64,000 bases of DNA. Origin: Agrypnia vestita. Its lineage: Eukaryota > Arthropoda > Insecta > Trichoptera > Phryganeidae. The notes beneath the pieces were generated by a model, which saw only the letters and a list, made by a program, of their open reading frames with translations, ran no database searches and was not told the origin of the DNA. Location: assembly GCA_016648135.1 (NCBI GenBank), contig JADDOH010022989.1:1-64000 (forward strand). Reading direction: 5' to 3'. How positions within the stretch are numbered: the stretch's first letter is position 1; every line of letters starts with the position of its first letter. Of this stretch, positions 1-53,794 are shown one piece after another. The position numbers and the translations under genes were made by a program.

Positions 1-1440
1 GTGTCGGTACCAGAATTCCATTATGCACCTCTAGTTTTGCCTCGGTAGACATAATTTCTAATAGACATTTCTATTAGAAATTATTGCATTCAAAGCACCG
101 TTCACACTATTCCCGGCAGTCACTCTCCTCTCTATATCTTTCTCAACATTCCCTCTTCTATCGAACATACTTCCCAAGTACACAAACTCATCTACTTGTT
201 CCAAACATTCATTGCCTACTAGTATTTAACACGTTGTCTTACTTTCCTCCTTCTCGAATACCATTACTTTTGACTTCTTTACATTCATAATAAGGTCACT
301 TTCCTTGCATACATCATACATCCTGCTAACTAGACTTTGTAGGTCTTGTTCGCTATTTGCCATTAATACCGCATCATCCGCGTACAGTAAACAGCATACA
401 ATCAAATCACTCATTTTCGCTCCTATATTCATACATTCCAGTTCTTTCACACAAATATCCATATACAAGTTGAACAGCCATGGAGACATTACACAACCCT
501 GTTTGACACCTTTTGTTATATCAAACCACGGTGTGAAAGATCCATTGATTCTTACACACGCAGTACTCCCCTCGTAAAGGGATGCAACTGCGTCTATAAG
601 TTTACTGTTCACCTTGTAATCAGAGAGTACCTTCCATAACCTTCCTCTAATAACCCTATCATAAGCTTTTTGCAGATCTACAAATGCACAGAAAAGTTTT
701 TGGTTTTTCGCTAAAAACTTTTCCGTCAACACTCGTAGAGAGAATATCTGATCCATGCATCCTCTTCCACCCACAAAGGCTCCTTGCACGTCCCATACCT
801 TTTCTTTCGTCATCGACCTTACTCTTTCTATCAAAATTCTTCCATAAAGTTTGCCGACCGAGCTTAAAAGGCTGATTGCCCTGTAGTTCCCGCATTCCAA
901 TCTCGACCCTTTACCTTTGTAGAGAGGCATGATAACTGCTCTCCTCCAATCCAAAGGGGTGTGGCTCTCCTTCAAACATTTATTAAATAGAGTATGAAGC
1001 CACGAAATCACTGATGGGCCACCAGCCTTGATATATTCGGCAGCAACGTTATCATACCCCACAGCCTTACCATTCTTCATATGCTTTATTGCACACTTTA
1101 TTTCTTCCACACTTATTTCGCTGACTTCATTCTCGTCATTCATACTTCTCTCCGTGAGAATATCGACGGATTCCTCTATTACAGCCTCCTCGCTCTCATA
1201 CGTTTCCTGGAAATAATTCATCCATCTATCTTTTATTCTATCTTCATCCATTAACATTTCTCCATTCGCTGACTTAATAGCTTTCATACTATTGCTTTCC
1301 GTCCCACATCGAGATTTTTTCACCTCCTTCCAGAAAAATTTGATGTTTTCCCCAAAATTCTTAGACATTTTCAAACCTTCCTCTCTTTTCAGCCGCTCTT
1401 TCCTTTCTTTCACACCTGCTTTCACTCTTTTTTTACACGC
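1..1440 (-). mobile_element. 5'-truncated non-LTR retrotransposon (LINE), reverse transcriptase
   Basis: A 399-codon open frame (1425 to 226, minus strand) encodes the reverse transcriptase of a LINE. In order it shows KNGKAVGYDN (fingers), FVDLQKAYDRV (motif A aspartate), GVKQGCVMSP (motif B) and LLYADDAVLMA (catalytic YADD). The frame stops near 226, but the homologous downstream part (…EFVYLGSMF…) continues in another frame to position 1 and off the window. The endonuclease is absent, so the copy is 5'-truncated near 1440. Two other copies of the same family lie at 33490-34008 and 56426-57235 and carry the C-terminal part missing here. I do not assign the clade firmly; RTE/CR1-like is plausible. 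The open frame suggests a recent insertion, but the copy is dead. Confidence 0.85.
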
Positions 1441-2313
1441 ATTGTATACATCTTTATATATAATAACTTATGATTAAGCCTGTCTCACCCTACGCGCGCG
1501 TTCAAATTTCAAGTCTGTCATGGTATCGTGTACACAGATCTGCACTCTATGGTGTACTTCAGAGTTGAAATACAGTTACCCGTCGAGCCGTTTACAAGTC
1601 GACAGCGAGAGATGAGAGAGAAACAACGGAGACGTTTTGTCTTGTTCTTGCTCGTTGCTTTGGACTACGTTGAATTAAGAACGAAGGATTCTTCGTTTAG
1701 TCGTCTACGTCTACGAATTCAACTAGTCCATGCGATAAACGTAAACCGTCGACGCGTCGATGATACATCAACGGTTGATTTCAACTAGTCCGTCCATTCA
1801 ACGCCCATCACTAAAAAACACACACATGATCGTTTCCCACCTTGAGTATATACAATCAAGTTTCCCGCGGCTATGGCTAATTATCAAAAACGCATCAGTC
1901 TTCCACCACTAGCCTGAGATTTCCTTGATTTGAGAATATATTATGTCTGTGGTAAATTGTTAATCATGGAATCTATGAGTGTAGTTTTGACATCTTTATT
2001 CTATGATTGACCTTTTTCTATGGATAATTGGGAATGCACGCCGGCGGTTTTTCAGAAATGTTTTCAACTGCTTTAAACCGTTCATTGTGATTAACTTTAA
2101 GTGTGGGGCGCTTATGCCGTGATTTGTCATTTTCCTTTATTCTTCTTGTCGCTTGATACGGCTAACTGTACGGATTACTAGTTAGCGACAGTTACAATAG
2201 TGCATCAGCGGCTCCGGTATTAAAGTTTTGTTATTTTGAATGAGATTTATCTTGTTCAGATAGTTTTCATGTAATTCTATTTGAGTACGCTGGTTATCAC
2301 AATTATTTAAGAT
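1441..2313 (+). promoter_or_regulatory. Upstream region and probable 5' UTR of E(z)
   Basis: This stretch separates the LINE from the E(z) start codon and should hold the promoter and 5' leader. I see no convincing TATA box. A C-poor leader runs into the start context aagatATGtc. A short direct repeat (TTCAACTAGTCC near 1719 and 1779) lies in the distal part. The 86-codon open frame at 1528-1788 has no recognisable protein features and is probably fortuitous. The transcription start and any 5' non-coding exon cannot be placed from sequence alone. Confidence 0.4.
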
Positions 2314-38299
<35,986 letters not shown>

Positions 38300-38611
38300 A
38301 ATAATCAAACGAGCGAGTAATATACAACACTCGCTGTCAGACAACCCTTTTAAGGGTTTAAAGACACTTTTGTGCATCAAGTCTATATACATATATGTGG
38401 CACATAGATGCAAAAGCTTTTGCACATGGGATCCATATGGATAGTGACGCTTTTACATCTATAGCTGCATATATGATATACATATATAAGATGTCAGTAT
38501 ACATACTGAGATTTTGTCCAAGAGAACAGGGATGCTTATGAACTTTTTTTACCTAATCTTAAAAGTATGTAATTGCTTCATATCCCCGCTTTGAATCAAA
38601 TCATTATTTAT

Positions 38612-38617
38612 AATAAA
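38612..38617 (+). terminator. Candidate polyadenylation signal of E(z)
   Basis: The first canonical AATAAA after the stop, 313 bp downstream. Others follow at 38772-38777 and near 38950. Which is used is unknown. Confidence 0.45.
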
Positions 38618-39208
38618 TAAGCCACATATTTCTACCATAAACCAATTAATATATGTATTTGGTTAATCTGTTTGTTTTCATGTTGAACACTTTCCTAATT
38701 ATGTATTTTGATAATTGAAATATATACCACAATTTTATATTCGTATTTTGTACTTATCTAATAAACTAATTAATAAATTCTAAATTGTTTATTTGCTTCA
38801 ATCTAAGTAATGAAACAAACTGAATTTGGTGGAAACTAAATTTTCTTGAGCGTGTCCCGGTCATCATCTATGCTGTGTACAAGCTCAGTGTAAACCAAAG
38901 ATTCTGGATTGTAAATTTTTTATTTACTTCTTTCATTACATAATTCTTAAATAAAAGTATGCAGCTTCATTTAAGGTGTTAATAAAAAATATGGTTGTAC
39001 ATAGTTGTTGGTCAAATAAAGTTTCATGGTGAAAAGATAGCCATAGCGAGTTGAGATTGTGTCCCTAAAAAATAAAATTTCCATATAAAAAAGAACAAAA
39101 GTTACGATCATCTGGAAATGTAAACGAAATTCAGTAGTGATGAGCACTTTTCTCATAGTTTTTCTTGCATTTTGTATGGAAAGGTATCAAAATAAAATGT
39201 ATTCATTA

Positions 39209-39961
39209 AGCCATGTATTCACTAGGGGACAAATTGTCACTCAACAGCACGCGCGGCATAGAATCTACGTGACGTTGCAACGTCGTGCACTGTTCCGCGA
39301 CATCACGCACAACATAGCGCGGCATTTCTACGTGCCGTGGCAACGTTACCATGCGCACGGTAGCCGAGCGAGCTCACTGCAACATTACGCGGAGCGTCAG
39401 TACCACGTGGTATGTTTACAAGTGAATACGCATGCGCTGTATCTCTCAAGATGACAGTGTGGGGAAACGAAACTGTTCTTGAACTCATCGAGCTGTATCG
39501 ATCGAAGATCGCATAGAATATCCGTCCTTTTTCTCTTTGCAGTAAATAATTTCGCATTCTCCTCTTTTTTCTCCTCTTACGTTTCGATAAAATCATTACG
39601 CAGATACGCAGATGTCATCATAACCTCATAGGGCGACATTTCCGCGACGTGTGGAAAACAATAATTATTTGCAAAAAGGACCTTGTTTTTAATAATATTC
39701 AATTTACTACAGTAAAACCTCGTTAATTTGAAATTGCGACCAAAAAAACATTTCGAATTGCGCGGAATCCCGTTTTCGCCAAATGAGATACCGCAGCTGT
39801 CAACATAACCTCATCGGGTGACATTTCCGCGACAAGATATGCGAGTCCCGGTGTGTACACGTCAAATGACCGCGTCATTGTCCCCGAAACATGAGCGTAG
39901 ATGTTGATGCGACATGCCGAGCGGAATGTTTCGCGATTTGTCCCCTAGTGAATACATGGCT
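39209..39961. mobile_element. 753-bp Harbinger-like MITE with TTA duplication
   Basis: AGCCATGTATTCACTAGGGG and its perfect inverted partner (CCCCTAGTGAATACATGGCT) are flanked by TTA (39206-39208, 39962-39964). Inside, ATTTCCGCGAC-containing blocks repeat near 39630 and 39820. A pogo-type end (CAGTAAAACCTCGTTAATTT, 39713) lies between them. The open frames here are shadows. Confidence 0.85.
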
Positions 39962-40777
39962 TTAAAGGATCACTCTGGGAGAATAAAATTTACATAGAAA
40001 TTGGGTAATTTTTTCAAGGAGGTGGTTTTTTTTATTGGCAATTACTAAGGTCCATATTAAACTATTATTTTATTGGACAATTCTTAAAAAATAAAATGGC
40101 CTCGTCATGTGTATTTCCATGGAGCTCCTCCTCCATGACAGATGTAACTTTCAGGTGCATGTTTGTTCGAGACAGAAAATAAGAATGTACTTATTTTAGG
40201 AATGAAATATATACAATGTAGCACATCCGGTTTAGATGTAGCATACCCGATGAAATGTATTGTCTACATATTGTTCAATGTCATCCATTGTTTGGTTAAA
40301 CTGTGGTCCAAAGATGCTAATTTCTAATAATATCCAAAGTAATTATTATTTTATTTTTGTTTGTAAACATCACTCATGCATCAGGTAAATCTAAATTAAA
40401 AAACAAAAAAAATACAACTAAACATTAACAGTTTGATAATTTTTTGCAAGTGCAAACTCTTTTGTCCTGGGTTATTTGTTCAATAACAAGCTGAGTATGA
40501 TAATTGAAAATGAAACTGATGATAACTAAATAATCTTGTAATATTAAAAAAATACCACAGATGAGGCAATCACTGATAAAAGCACTATATTGATAAAAAA
40601 AAAATTATGACAGATTTTTCAGTTGCATTCCCGAAGAATGGCAATACGTGCATACAAAAATCATTCAGAAATTCACCTTAATTCGCACTCTACAAATAAA
40701 TCCATGATATAATCACATAATCCTACTGACCATTCAAAACAATAATACATAAGTTGGAATAATTTTGTATTCCTTTT

Positions 40778-41125
40778 AGGCCGGTGCCATACTGAGCGTA
40801 TCTTACGCCGCGTCTTTTCAGTCACATCAAATCCGCAACCAAATAGCTTAGCAGTCACATACAATATTCCGCAGCGGACCGCGCAGAGAACAAACTCACT
40901 TGAGGACAATCCGTCAAATGTGGCACTTTGCATTTAAAAACACGGAACGCGATGTCACCGATTTTACATTACGGTTACAATCACAGCGGAGAACCGAATA
41001 GACACCGAAGCGAGCGTTCCGCTGGCGGATTGACCGATGATCCGCACAGTGGGTTCGATAAGCACATATTGTATGGAAATAAATGTAGCAGCATTCCGCG
41101 GCATCAAAGACGCAATGAAACTAAC
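40778..41125. mobile_element. One-ended copy of the AAGGCCGG MITE
   Basis: Starts AGGCCGGTGCCATACTGAGC, matching the 31990-32324 family, and keeps the opposite arm's GCATCAAAGACGCAATGAAA, but the far terminus has decayed. Confidence 0.65.
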
Positions 41126-41339
41126 TAATAACATAAAATTACAACATTTTATTAATAATGCATTTATTATGCGTATATTGTAAAAAGCGTTAGAGACGTT
41201 ATAACCTGCTTCGCAGTCTTTGTTTTTATGTGACTAAAATACATCCAACTCTTTTCTTACACGATAGATATGTTCCAACGAAAACTGGAGAACAAGTATT
41301 AAATACATATCTTTAAAAAGGAACAGAAAATAAATCCAG

Positions 41340-41705
41340 AAAACTACTTTGCTGTGCTCTACTCTCAAATTGTTCACAATGATAATAAAAGAAATATGTA
41401 CATATTTGAAACACGTATCATAAATAGAGAGGAACAGCAAAGATTTAAAAAGAACCGCTCTACTACCGACGCTATATTCATTCTTAAACAGATAAATAGA
41501 AAACAGCAAACCAGTCTATCTCAGTTTCATCAATCTCACAAAAGCTTTTGACAGGATTCGATTGAAGGACCTTTTGAACACTTTGTCTGTTTACTCCCAT
41601 TCACTTATTAATGCCATAAGAGAGATTAACTTGAATAGCAACACAAAAATCAGGGAAATATACCAAAATCATAAAAACATCAGTTGGCATCAGGCAAGGT
41701 AAGTA
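41340..41705 (+). pseudogene. LINE reverse transcriptase fragment
   Basis: IINREEQQRFKKNRSTTDAI then FILKQI, followed after a frameshift by LTKAFDRIRLKDLLNTLSVY (motif A). This block order is common in RTE-like elements. Both ends are missing. Confidence 0.75.
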
Positions 41706-42332
41706 AGCTTCATGCATAATTTTTGATGGGTTACAACTAGTTATTATTATTACTACAATTTTGTTTGTATTATACAACAAAGTCAAATTTACATTGAAGT
41801 AGGTATTAAATTCTTATTAAATTTAAAATATCTGTAGTAAATAATAAAATAAATTTTAACTACTATCGCAAACCTACCTACCTATACAGAAATTACTATT
41901 CACAACACTTCCAAACATCCAATTTCACATAAACATTCAGCATTTCATTCATTGGCCCACCAACTAGTCACAATCCCATTATCAAATATTGATTTCTCGG
42001 AAGAATTAGAAATAACTAAAGAAATAGAGACAAACAATGGTTACGATGCGAGCCTTAATTTAATCAAACAATAATTTTGTCGTCTGTCCGTCCATAACTT
42101 TATAACATCCGTAATTTTTTTCAAATTCACGACACAAATTAAACGGCTGGAGATGGGGCTTGAACCAATGCATGTTGCTACTGCCGCCTCTGCGTGGACT
42201 AACAAAAAAAAGATACTACATAATATATACTAGGGCTTAGCAAAGACGTGAACCATTCCATGTTCTGCCTAGCACAATCGCCAGGGCTTAAAATAGTACT
42301 ATTAACTGCCGGCTGGGGAAATAGAAAAAAAA

Positions 42333-42876
42333 TAGAGATGTGCCGATTATGACTTTGGCCGACTAGTCGGTTGTAAAAAGGCCGATTAATTGCCCGACTA
42401 GTCGGACAAGCCGATTATGGTTCAGTTTAGAATTTTTATAAATGTTTTTTTTCAGTACATCATGTACATGTAATCTTGGTTTAATATTACTTAGTCTGTT
42501 AATAAAAAAAATTCCTACTCTTTATATATATAAGAAATATTTATATATGTTTATTGAAGATAAGAATATATTATGTTATTTTGTTTGTTAAATGTCAAAT
42601 ATCATAGATATTTTTTCTTTACAAGTAATTTTAGGGACTGATTAGTTGATTACCAAAGGGAAAGTTGCTTTACATTTCAAAATGTTTAAGACTGATTCTA
42701 AAATAAAAATATCAATTAACAAAGTTTTTATTTAATGTAATTCCACCTATAAAAAATTTTTTTATTGAGAAATACATACAAAGTAAGAAGCCGGATAGTC
42801 GGCGCTCTTTGCCGAATAGTCGCCGACTACGAAAATGGCCGGATAGTCAGCTTTACCGACTAGTCGGAACATCCCT
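42333..42876. mobile_element. hAT-type MITE with GACTAGTCGG repeats
   Basis: The left end TAGAGATGTGCCGATTATG and right end GACTAGTCGGAACATCCCTA are inverted. The motif CGACTAGTCGG is repeated in both subterminal regions, as in transposase-binding sites of hAT elements. The flanks are poly-A, so the duplication is unclear. Confidence 0.75.
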
Positions 42877-43854
42877 AAAAAAAGTATTCAAATATTTTGA
42901 TAAAAGTCGTTATGTAACCGTCATTTTTGACGGAATACAGCTAGTTCTTAATGTAAAACTTAAACAAATAGCTACTAATAATTTTCGTACACTAGTCCTC
43001 CCTGTAAGAACCTTAATAAAGACCTATGTTTGCAATGTAGACTTTTATATTTATATTAATAATTTTTCTTCCCTTTGCAACATTCTTCCTTCTGAAGACC
43101 ATTTTTTTTAACTCAAGGAGAAAAAGTAAATCTCCAAAATGAGAATTGACCATTGCTTAGTGGCTACCCATTTGTTCGAACTGACCATAGTGGATAGTTC
43201 GACATGTGAGTGTGCTCGGAAGAGGAGACACTCATTAAAATATTTTTTTACAGCACATCTCGGAGTTCAAATAACCTTTACAGTGAGCTGATCAAAGAGA
43301 AGTTTCAACTCCCGAAAAATATTTGTCATCTTCTTTCTATTAACTCACCAAATCTGATAGCTTTAATGTCAAAATTTGTGTATGAAATGACATTTATATA
43401 AAATTATTTACATTCGTTTATAACACCTCAATTTTAACTTGTTAAATGGCACACTCGCTCTTTGAGGGAGGATCACCTAATTATAAGAACAAGAAGAAGA
43501 GACTTACCAGTATGTATATAATATGTATTCTGTTTAAAAATTGTTAGCATTCCTGACCGACCTCAGAATATTGATTTAAACATCTCAATGGTATGTTATT
43601 GATGATATATATTTGCTGAAATATTTTTGATAAATAGGTAACATCAACATTTCTAAAATATGTATTTATCCTCGAGAATAGTGTGATTATTATTTTAAAA
43701 ACCTACTTATACATACATCTTTTATGTAATTACGTACTTTATAAACCTGTATATGTATATCTTTTTGTGATATATAATTAGTTTATAACCTATTTATACG
43801 AAGGTATATCAATTTAAAAAAAATATTATTTCCTTGTTTTAACAGCCACGAAAG

Positions 43855-44085
43855 TTTGAAATATAAAATCTTTTGATTACTTTCTTGTTTGAGTTTTCTG
43901 GGATATTCTACAACCTTTTTGGCTGACGTTTCAGATTCCATTGCAGGGTCCATCATCAGGGCTAATGTATTGTTATTTGCTAAGTGTGTTGATGATGTTG
44001 CGGTTAAGAATTGGCTTGCAATAACAGTAATGTAGAAAACAAACATGGCAGAACCATGAAAACCTAAGAACATCTTTTGTTTATT
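43855..44085 (-). mobile_element. Solo terminal repeat of a Penelope-like element
   Basis: The segment matches the 3' end of the Penelope-like element at 53795-53985 (GACGTTTC, TTGCAGGG, CATCATCAGGGCT, GGCTTGCAATA). An adjoining part (GGTTCTGCC/CATGAAAACCTAAGAAC, 44043-44070) is in the opposite orientation, as expected from the inverted segments of these terminal repeats. No coding sequence remains. Confidence 0.65.
43920..43966 (-). ncRNA. Degenerate hammerhead-like motif
   Basis: On the minus strand CTGATGA (43959-43953) is followed by a degraded helix II and GAAACGTC (43932-43925). The core boxes are intact, but helix II and helix I pair poorly, so it is probably inactive. Confidence 0.45.
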
Positions 44086-46145
44086 GTTCATGACATATCT
44101 TTAAACATATTCGTTTATTGTTTTTTTTTTTACTAAACAATCAGTTAAAACGATATGTATATTATTTTATTTAGTTGATTACCTACTTTTCCTAAATGCA
44201 TTCCTGACAGTATTTGAGGGAGGAGAAAAAAACTATAAATATCAATATTCTTCCTTGAGGTGCATTTAATCTAACGTTTAGCGTGAATTTTCCTTACTCT
44301 ACAGTGACCATCATGACGTCATATATATAAAATATTTTTGGAGAAGTTTATCAGCATACATCGCAGACCATTTTCGGTTAGCATACTCCAATAACAGAAC
44401 AACTAGCCATCTTTTGTAAGCAGAATACATATTGAGAGTATATGAAACTCGACAAGATCTAAAAATTCTGTAAAATCTTATCCACATCGCATCTGTCTTT
44501 AGGCATAGTTGCAAGTTTAATTTTAAAATATTTTCTCAATCGTAATAGAAAAATGTACATATTTGAATTTCAGTATGCGTGTGTAATTTCATAGATACTG
44601 AAAAGTTATAGCGAAGACTAATGTTAATCAAATTGTAAACAAGAAATTCTCAAAATTTAAACACAGACAAAGTTTATCCAGTACCAACTACAATCAGATT
44701 GAGTCGTTTTGTATAACTCTAAATGTCCTAATAGATTATTATGACCATTGCAATGTGCCGATTCTATAAACTGATGATAAAATAAATTTTGATTAAATTA
44801 AAAGAATACTAATAACTTGCAGTAAAAATTCATTGTTGGAAATCTGAAGATTTCAACTTAACTATGGAGTTACGATATTACCTACTGATGACTATAGATT
44901 AAAGATAAGAGTGCACAAAAAGCTCCTCGGTATAAATTACTAAATCAATTTAATAGAATTAAATTTTACACCAAAAAACACCTTGCTCTTGTTGAAATGT
45001 TCTTTTTTATTTATCTCTTGTGCATTACAGATGCCTGGGATTCACTATTGAACAACATTCATTATTTCACCTAAGATAATCTGCATAAGAACCGAAGTAT
45101 TATCAAGCTTTATAGGTCCAAAAAGTAGTTATCTAATTCATATTTCCATGCATTGCATGTACATTTTTCTAAAAACGTTTAATCTGTAACAATTGTAATG
45201 TAATACTACTTTCTGTCATACAAATAAATTAAATATTAAGGCAATCAAAATAATTAGGTCCTAACCACATAAAATACAAACTATGATGCAAGTTTCATAA
45301 AAATGCAAATATTTTTAACATAGATATTTAACATAATGAAAAACAAAACATATTTAATATTGTGTTGTATTTTAAAGTAAAAACATAAAGAGATTATTTG
45401 AATGAAAATAATAATAATTAATTGCACACGTAAATGCATGTTTCATTATTTATTCTAAACTTCAATATGTGTATGAGGATTTTCTACAACTGTCATTTTG
45501 TAGCGTAGTCAGAAATAAATGGGAAAAAAAGGGTTATATCTACATGTATTGATTTCATATAAAAATAAGCTTAACAATATAACACTTTCAACTAACATTT
45601 CTAGTTAATGTTTGAACTTGAGGTGAATTGATGTTCAATATTAACTTATTTGTTTATATATTAGAAATCATAACTCTCTGGTGAATGTAACATTTTAAAA
45701 ATAAACCACAGATACACACACATCACTACATTATTTTTCTTTAAATGCATTTTCTTAAATATCATTTATTGGCATTGCCTAGAACATCCCCAGTCAAACA
45801 ATAAAAAAATCTATTAAATTCTTTAAACAATAAAAGCAACCACAGACTTATAAAGTTAACAGCAATTTATATATTTTTGGGGACGAATAATGAATTTGGT
45901 CAGTCATAACATATCCAAAGGTAACTGGAGGATAGGTACGAACTGCTCCATTTTACATTCACTTTTGTATGAAATTACGTTACACAGAATTTCGTATAAA
46001 TTTGTAATATTAAGATATAATGGAATTTGTCAATCACATCAACAATAAGTAAATTAACCTAAAATACTTACAATTTTAATATAAACACAGAATTATAAAT
46101 ATACATAGTATCACGGACATTTACATATTCACAGCTGCATAGAAA
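44086..46145. other. Intergenic region and probable 3' UTR of the TVP23 gene
   Basis: AT-rich sequence with no recognised gene. The portion next to 46145 should be the 3' UTR of the minus-strand gene. No motif decides its end. Confidence 0.4.
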
Positions 46146-52006
<5,861 letters not shown>

Positions 52007-52311
52007 ACTTTGGCAGAAATTCTATCGACTGAAGTAAGCTACGGCTGACGGTATGACATCTGTCAGATGGGTATGTAAAATCCATACGGCCAGTGCTGTA
52101 TTTACATTCAAACCGTGCTAACTTCAGTAGCAACGATCAGCCGTCATTTTTCTTTATCGTCTCGGCCATTTGTTTCTGTGCAAAATGTCGCCCGCTGTCA
52201 AGGGTGGTATTTTATCGCGAAATTCATGAGTACCGTTGGTGTAGTCGTACATATTCGAGCGGCATCGGAACCCTCGTCGCGTTTATATGTAAATATAAAT
52301 CGAGTGCTGTG
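52007..52311. promoter_or_regulatory. Candidate bidirectional promoter between TVP23 and ZNRF2-like genes
   Basis: Only 305 bp separate the two divergent ATGs, which must hold both 5' leaders and core promoters. It is richer in GC than the surroundings, with no obvious TATA box. The in-frame upward extension of the ZNRF2-like frame (to 52093) is probably leader sequence. Confidence 0.55.
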
Positions 52312-52678
52312 ATGGGTGCTAAAGCGAGCACTGCAAACGGTGGGCAGAGTCCGAGGACCAGAACTTTTTCAACGAGCTCGAGTTCGGAGGTAGTCGCTGG
52401 TAATGCGGGTTTCAGCTTGCTGAGGGCTATACCCGGTGTGCAAGTGTCCGGTGACAGGCAGCGGGCCCGGTCGCTGTCGTCAGTGCCCGACCTGCACGCG
52501 TCTCACGAGGCCATCGCCATCCCCGCCAACTCGCAGAGCTACGACGTGTCAGCCGGAGCCAGTCCGGAGACGGACTCCAGCTCGGCCGAGGAGGCTGCCG
52601 CAGTACCCGGGGGCTCCGTGTCCCTGGGCCGCGTGTACGCCGCGCACTCCCTGCCCTCGCACATCTGGTCCTTGAATG
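52312..52678 (+). CDS. Znrf2: ZNRF2-like E3 ubiquitin ligase, first coding exon (partial gene)
   Basis: ZNRF1/2 proteins are membrane-bound RING ubiquitin ligases of endosomes, lysosomes and plasma membrane, anchored by N-myristoylation. The exon encodes 122 residues from MGAKASTANGGQSPRTRTFS, with Gly2 for myristoylation, which is why this ATG and not an upstream one is chosen. RQRARSLSSVPDL is a basophilic kinase/14-3-3-type site like those in human ZNRF2, and YAAHSLPSHIWSLNG is the conserved lead-in to the zinc finger. The donor AATG|GTATGT leaves one base. The zinc finger and RING exons lie beyond the window. Confidence 0.85.
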
Positions 52679-53458
52679 GTATGTTTTTTACTTCACATGT
52701 GTTTACTGTATACATTGTGCATATTATGTATTCACCCAGTACCCATAGTCCGTATCACCGGCTTAATTAGATAATGGGCCAATAACAAAACAATAAGACG
52801 GGCGCTGGACTTCCTTATCAAATCAATTGATTGTAAATAAATGACGTCATGTAATGTGAAAAAAAACAATGTTTACGAATGAAAACGTAATTTTTTTAAT
52901 ATTCAGTGGAAATATACATTTTTTTAAGGTAACATATTTTCTTCGATAGCATTTTTGTCTAGGGGATAAATTATTAGGTAGGTACCTCATTATTACTTTT
53001 GCGCGATAAAGATGTTATTATTCGTTTATTTTAACATGTAGATAGATAGGTCTCTCAAAAGTGCTATCGGCTCGCTGTCCTCTAAACCTAATTTGAATAA
53101 CAACCAAGTTACATAATATTATGACGTGCTAAATAAGATGTCAATATTCATGACAAATACACTTCTAATCGCCTTAAAATATTCGCGCATGGCATTGCTG
53201 ACATTCAAAATATTAGACGGTGATTTTGTAAATTAATTCAATGGCATAGACTACATTAATGCCTAATGTCTTCCATATCAAATTAATGATAGTATTTGCG
53301 CATGAATGCTTTTATCGGGGTATGCAGTATTTATTAATAAAAACATATTTTATAAAGTTCAATAAATACGTAACGGATAGTTTAAAACAATATTTATTTA
53401 TACGATACGATGACGTATTTGACAGTGGAAAGTGAAAATATGTAATGATCAATGTCAG

Positions 53459-53495
53459 CGTTTCCCAACCTTTTTAAGCCTGCGGACCGGTAATG
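53459..53495. mobile_element. Possible hAT end
   Basis: AGCGTTTCCCAACCTTTTTA followed by a CCTGCGGACC block resembles terminal sequences of hAT elements. No partner end is identified. Confidence 0.35.
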
Positions 53496-53589
53496 CAGGA
53501 ATAAAAACAATTAGGTAATAATATTTTGTATATAGTTTTTATTCTTATACGATAAAAGGTAGACAAAACAAACAAATAATGATCTAATT

Positions 53590-53704
53590 GATATAAATTA
53601 ACTTTGTAAACACCACTTATTTATTGAAAAAATTCGACATGTTTCAAATGAACATTTTGAATTTTTTCAATAAATAAGTGGTGTTTACAAAGTTAATTTA
53701 TATC
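53590..53704. repeat. Perfect 46-bp-arm hairpin
   Basis: Arms 53590-53635 and 53659-53704 are exact reverse complements (beginning GATATAAATTAACTTTGTAA) with a 23-base loop. Copies of AAATAATGATCTAATTG lie just outside on both sides (about 53573 and 53752), like a flanking duplication. It may be a young palindromic MITE or recent inverted duplication. Confidence 0.85.
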
Positions 53705-53794
53705 GATTATAATTATGTCACCACGAAATAAATTTGCTATATTTGAAGAACAAATAATGATCTAATTGCCAATACAAATAAAATTAAAAGATGA

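Noticed and set aside
1528..1788. 86-codon frame upstream of E(z)
   Set aside because: No homology or domain recognised; the position fits promoter/5' leader and the frame is short.
39137..39596. Two opposing frames of about 100 codons
   Set aside because: They lie in the inverted arms of a MITE and mirror each other.
52093..52311. N-terminal extension of the ZNRF2-like protein
   Set aside because: The frame is open, but ZNRF proteins require an N-terminal MG for myristoylation, found at 52312.
52436..52675. Arg/Pro-rich alternative frame in the ZNRF2-like exon
   Set aside because: A shadow of GC-rich coding sequence in another frame.
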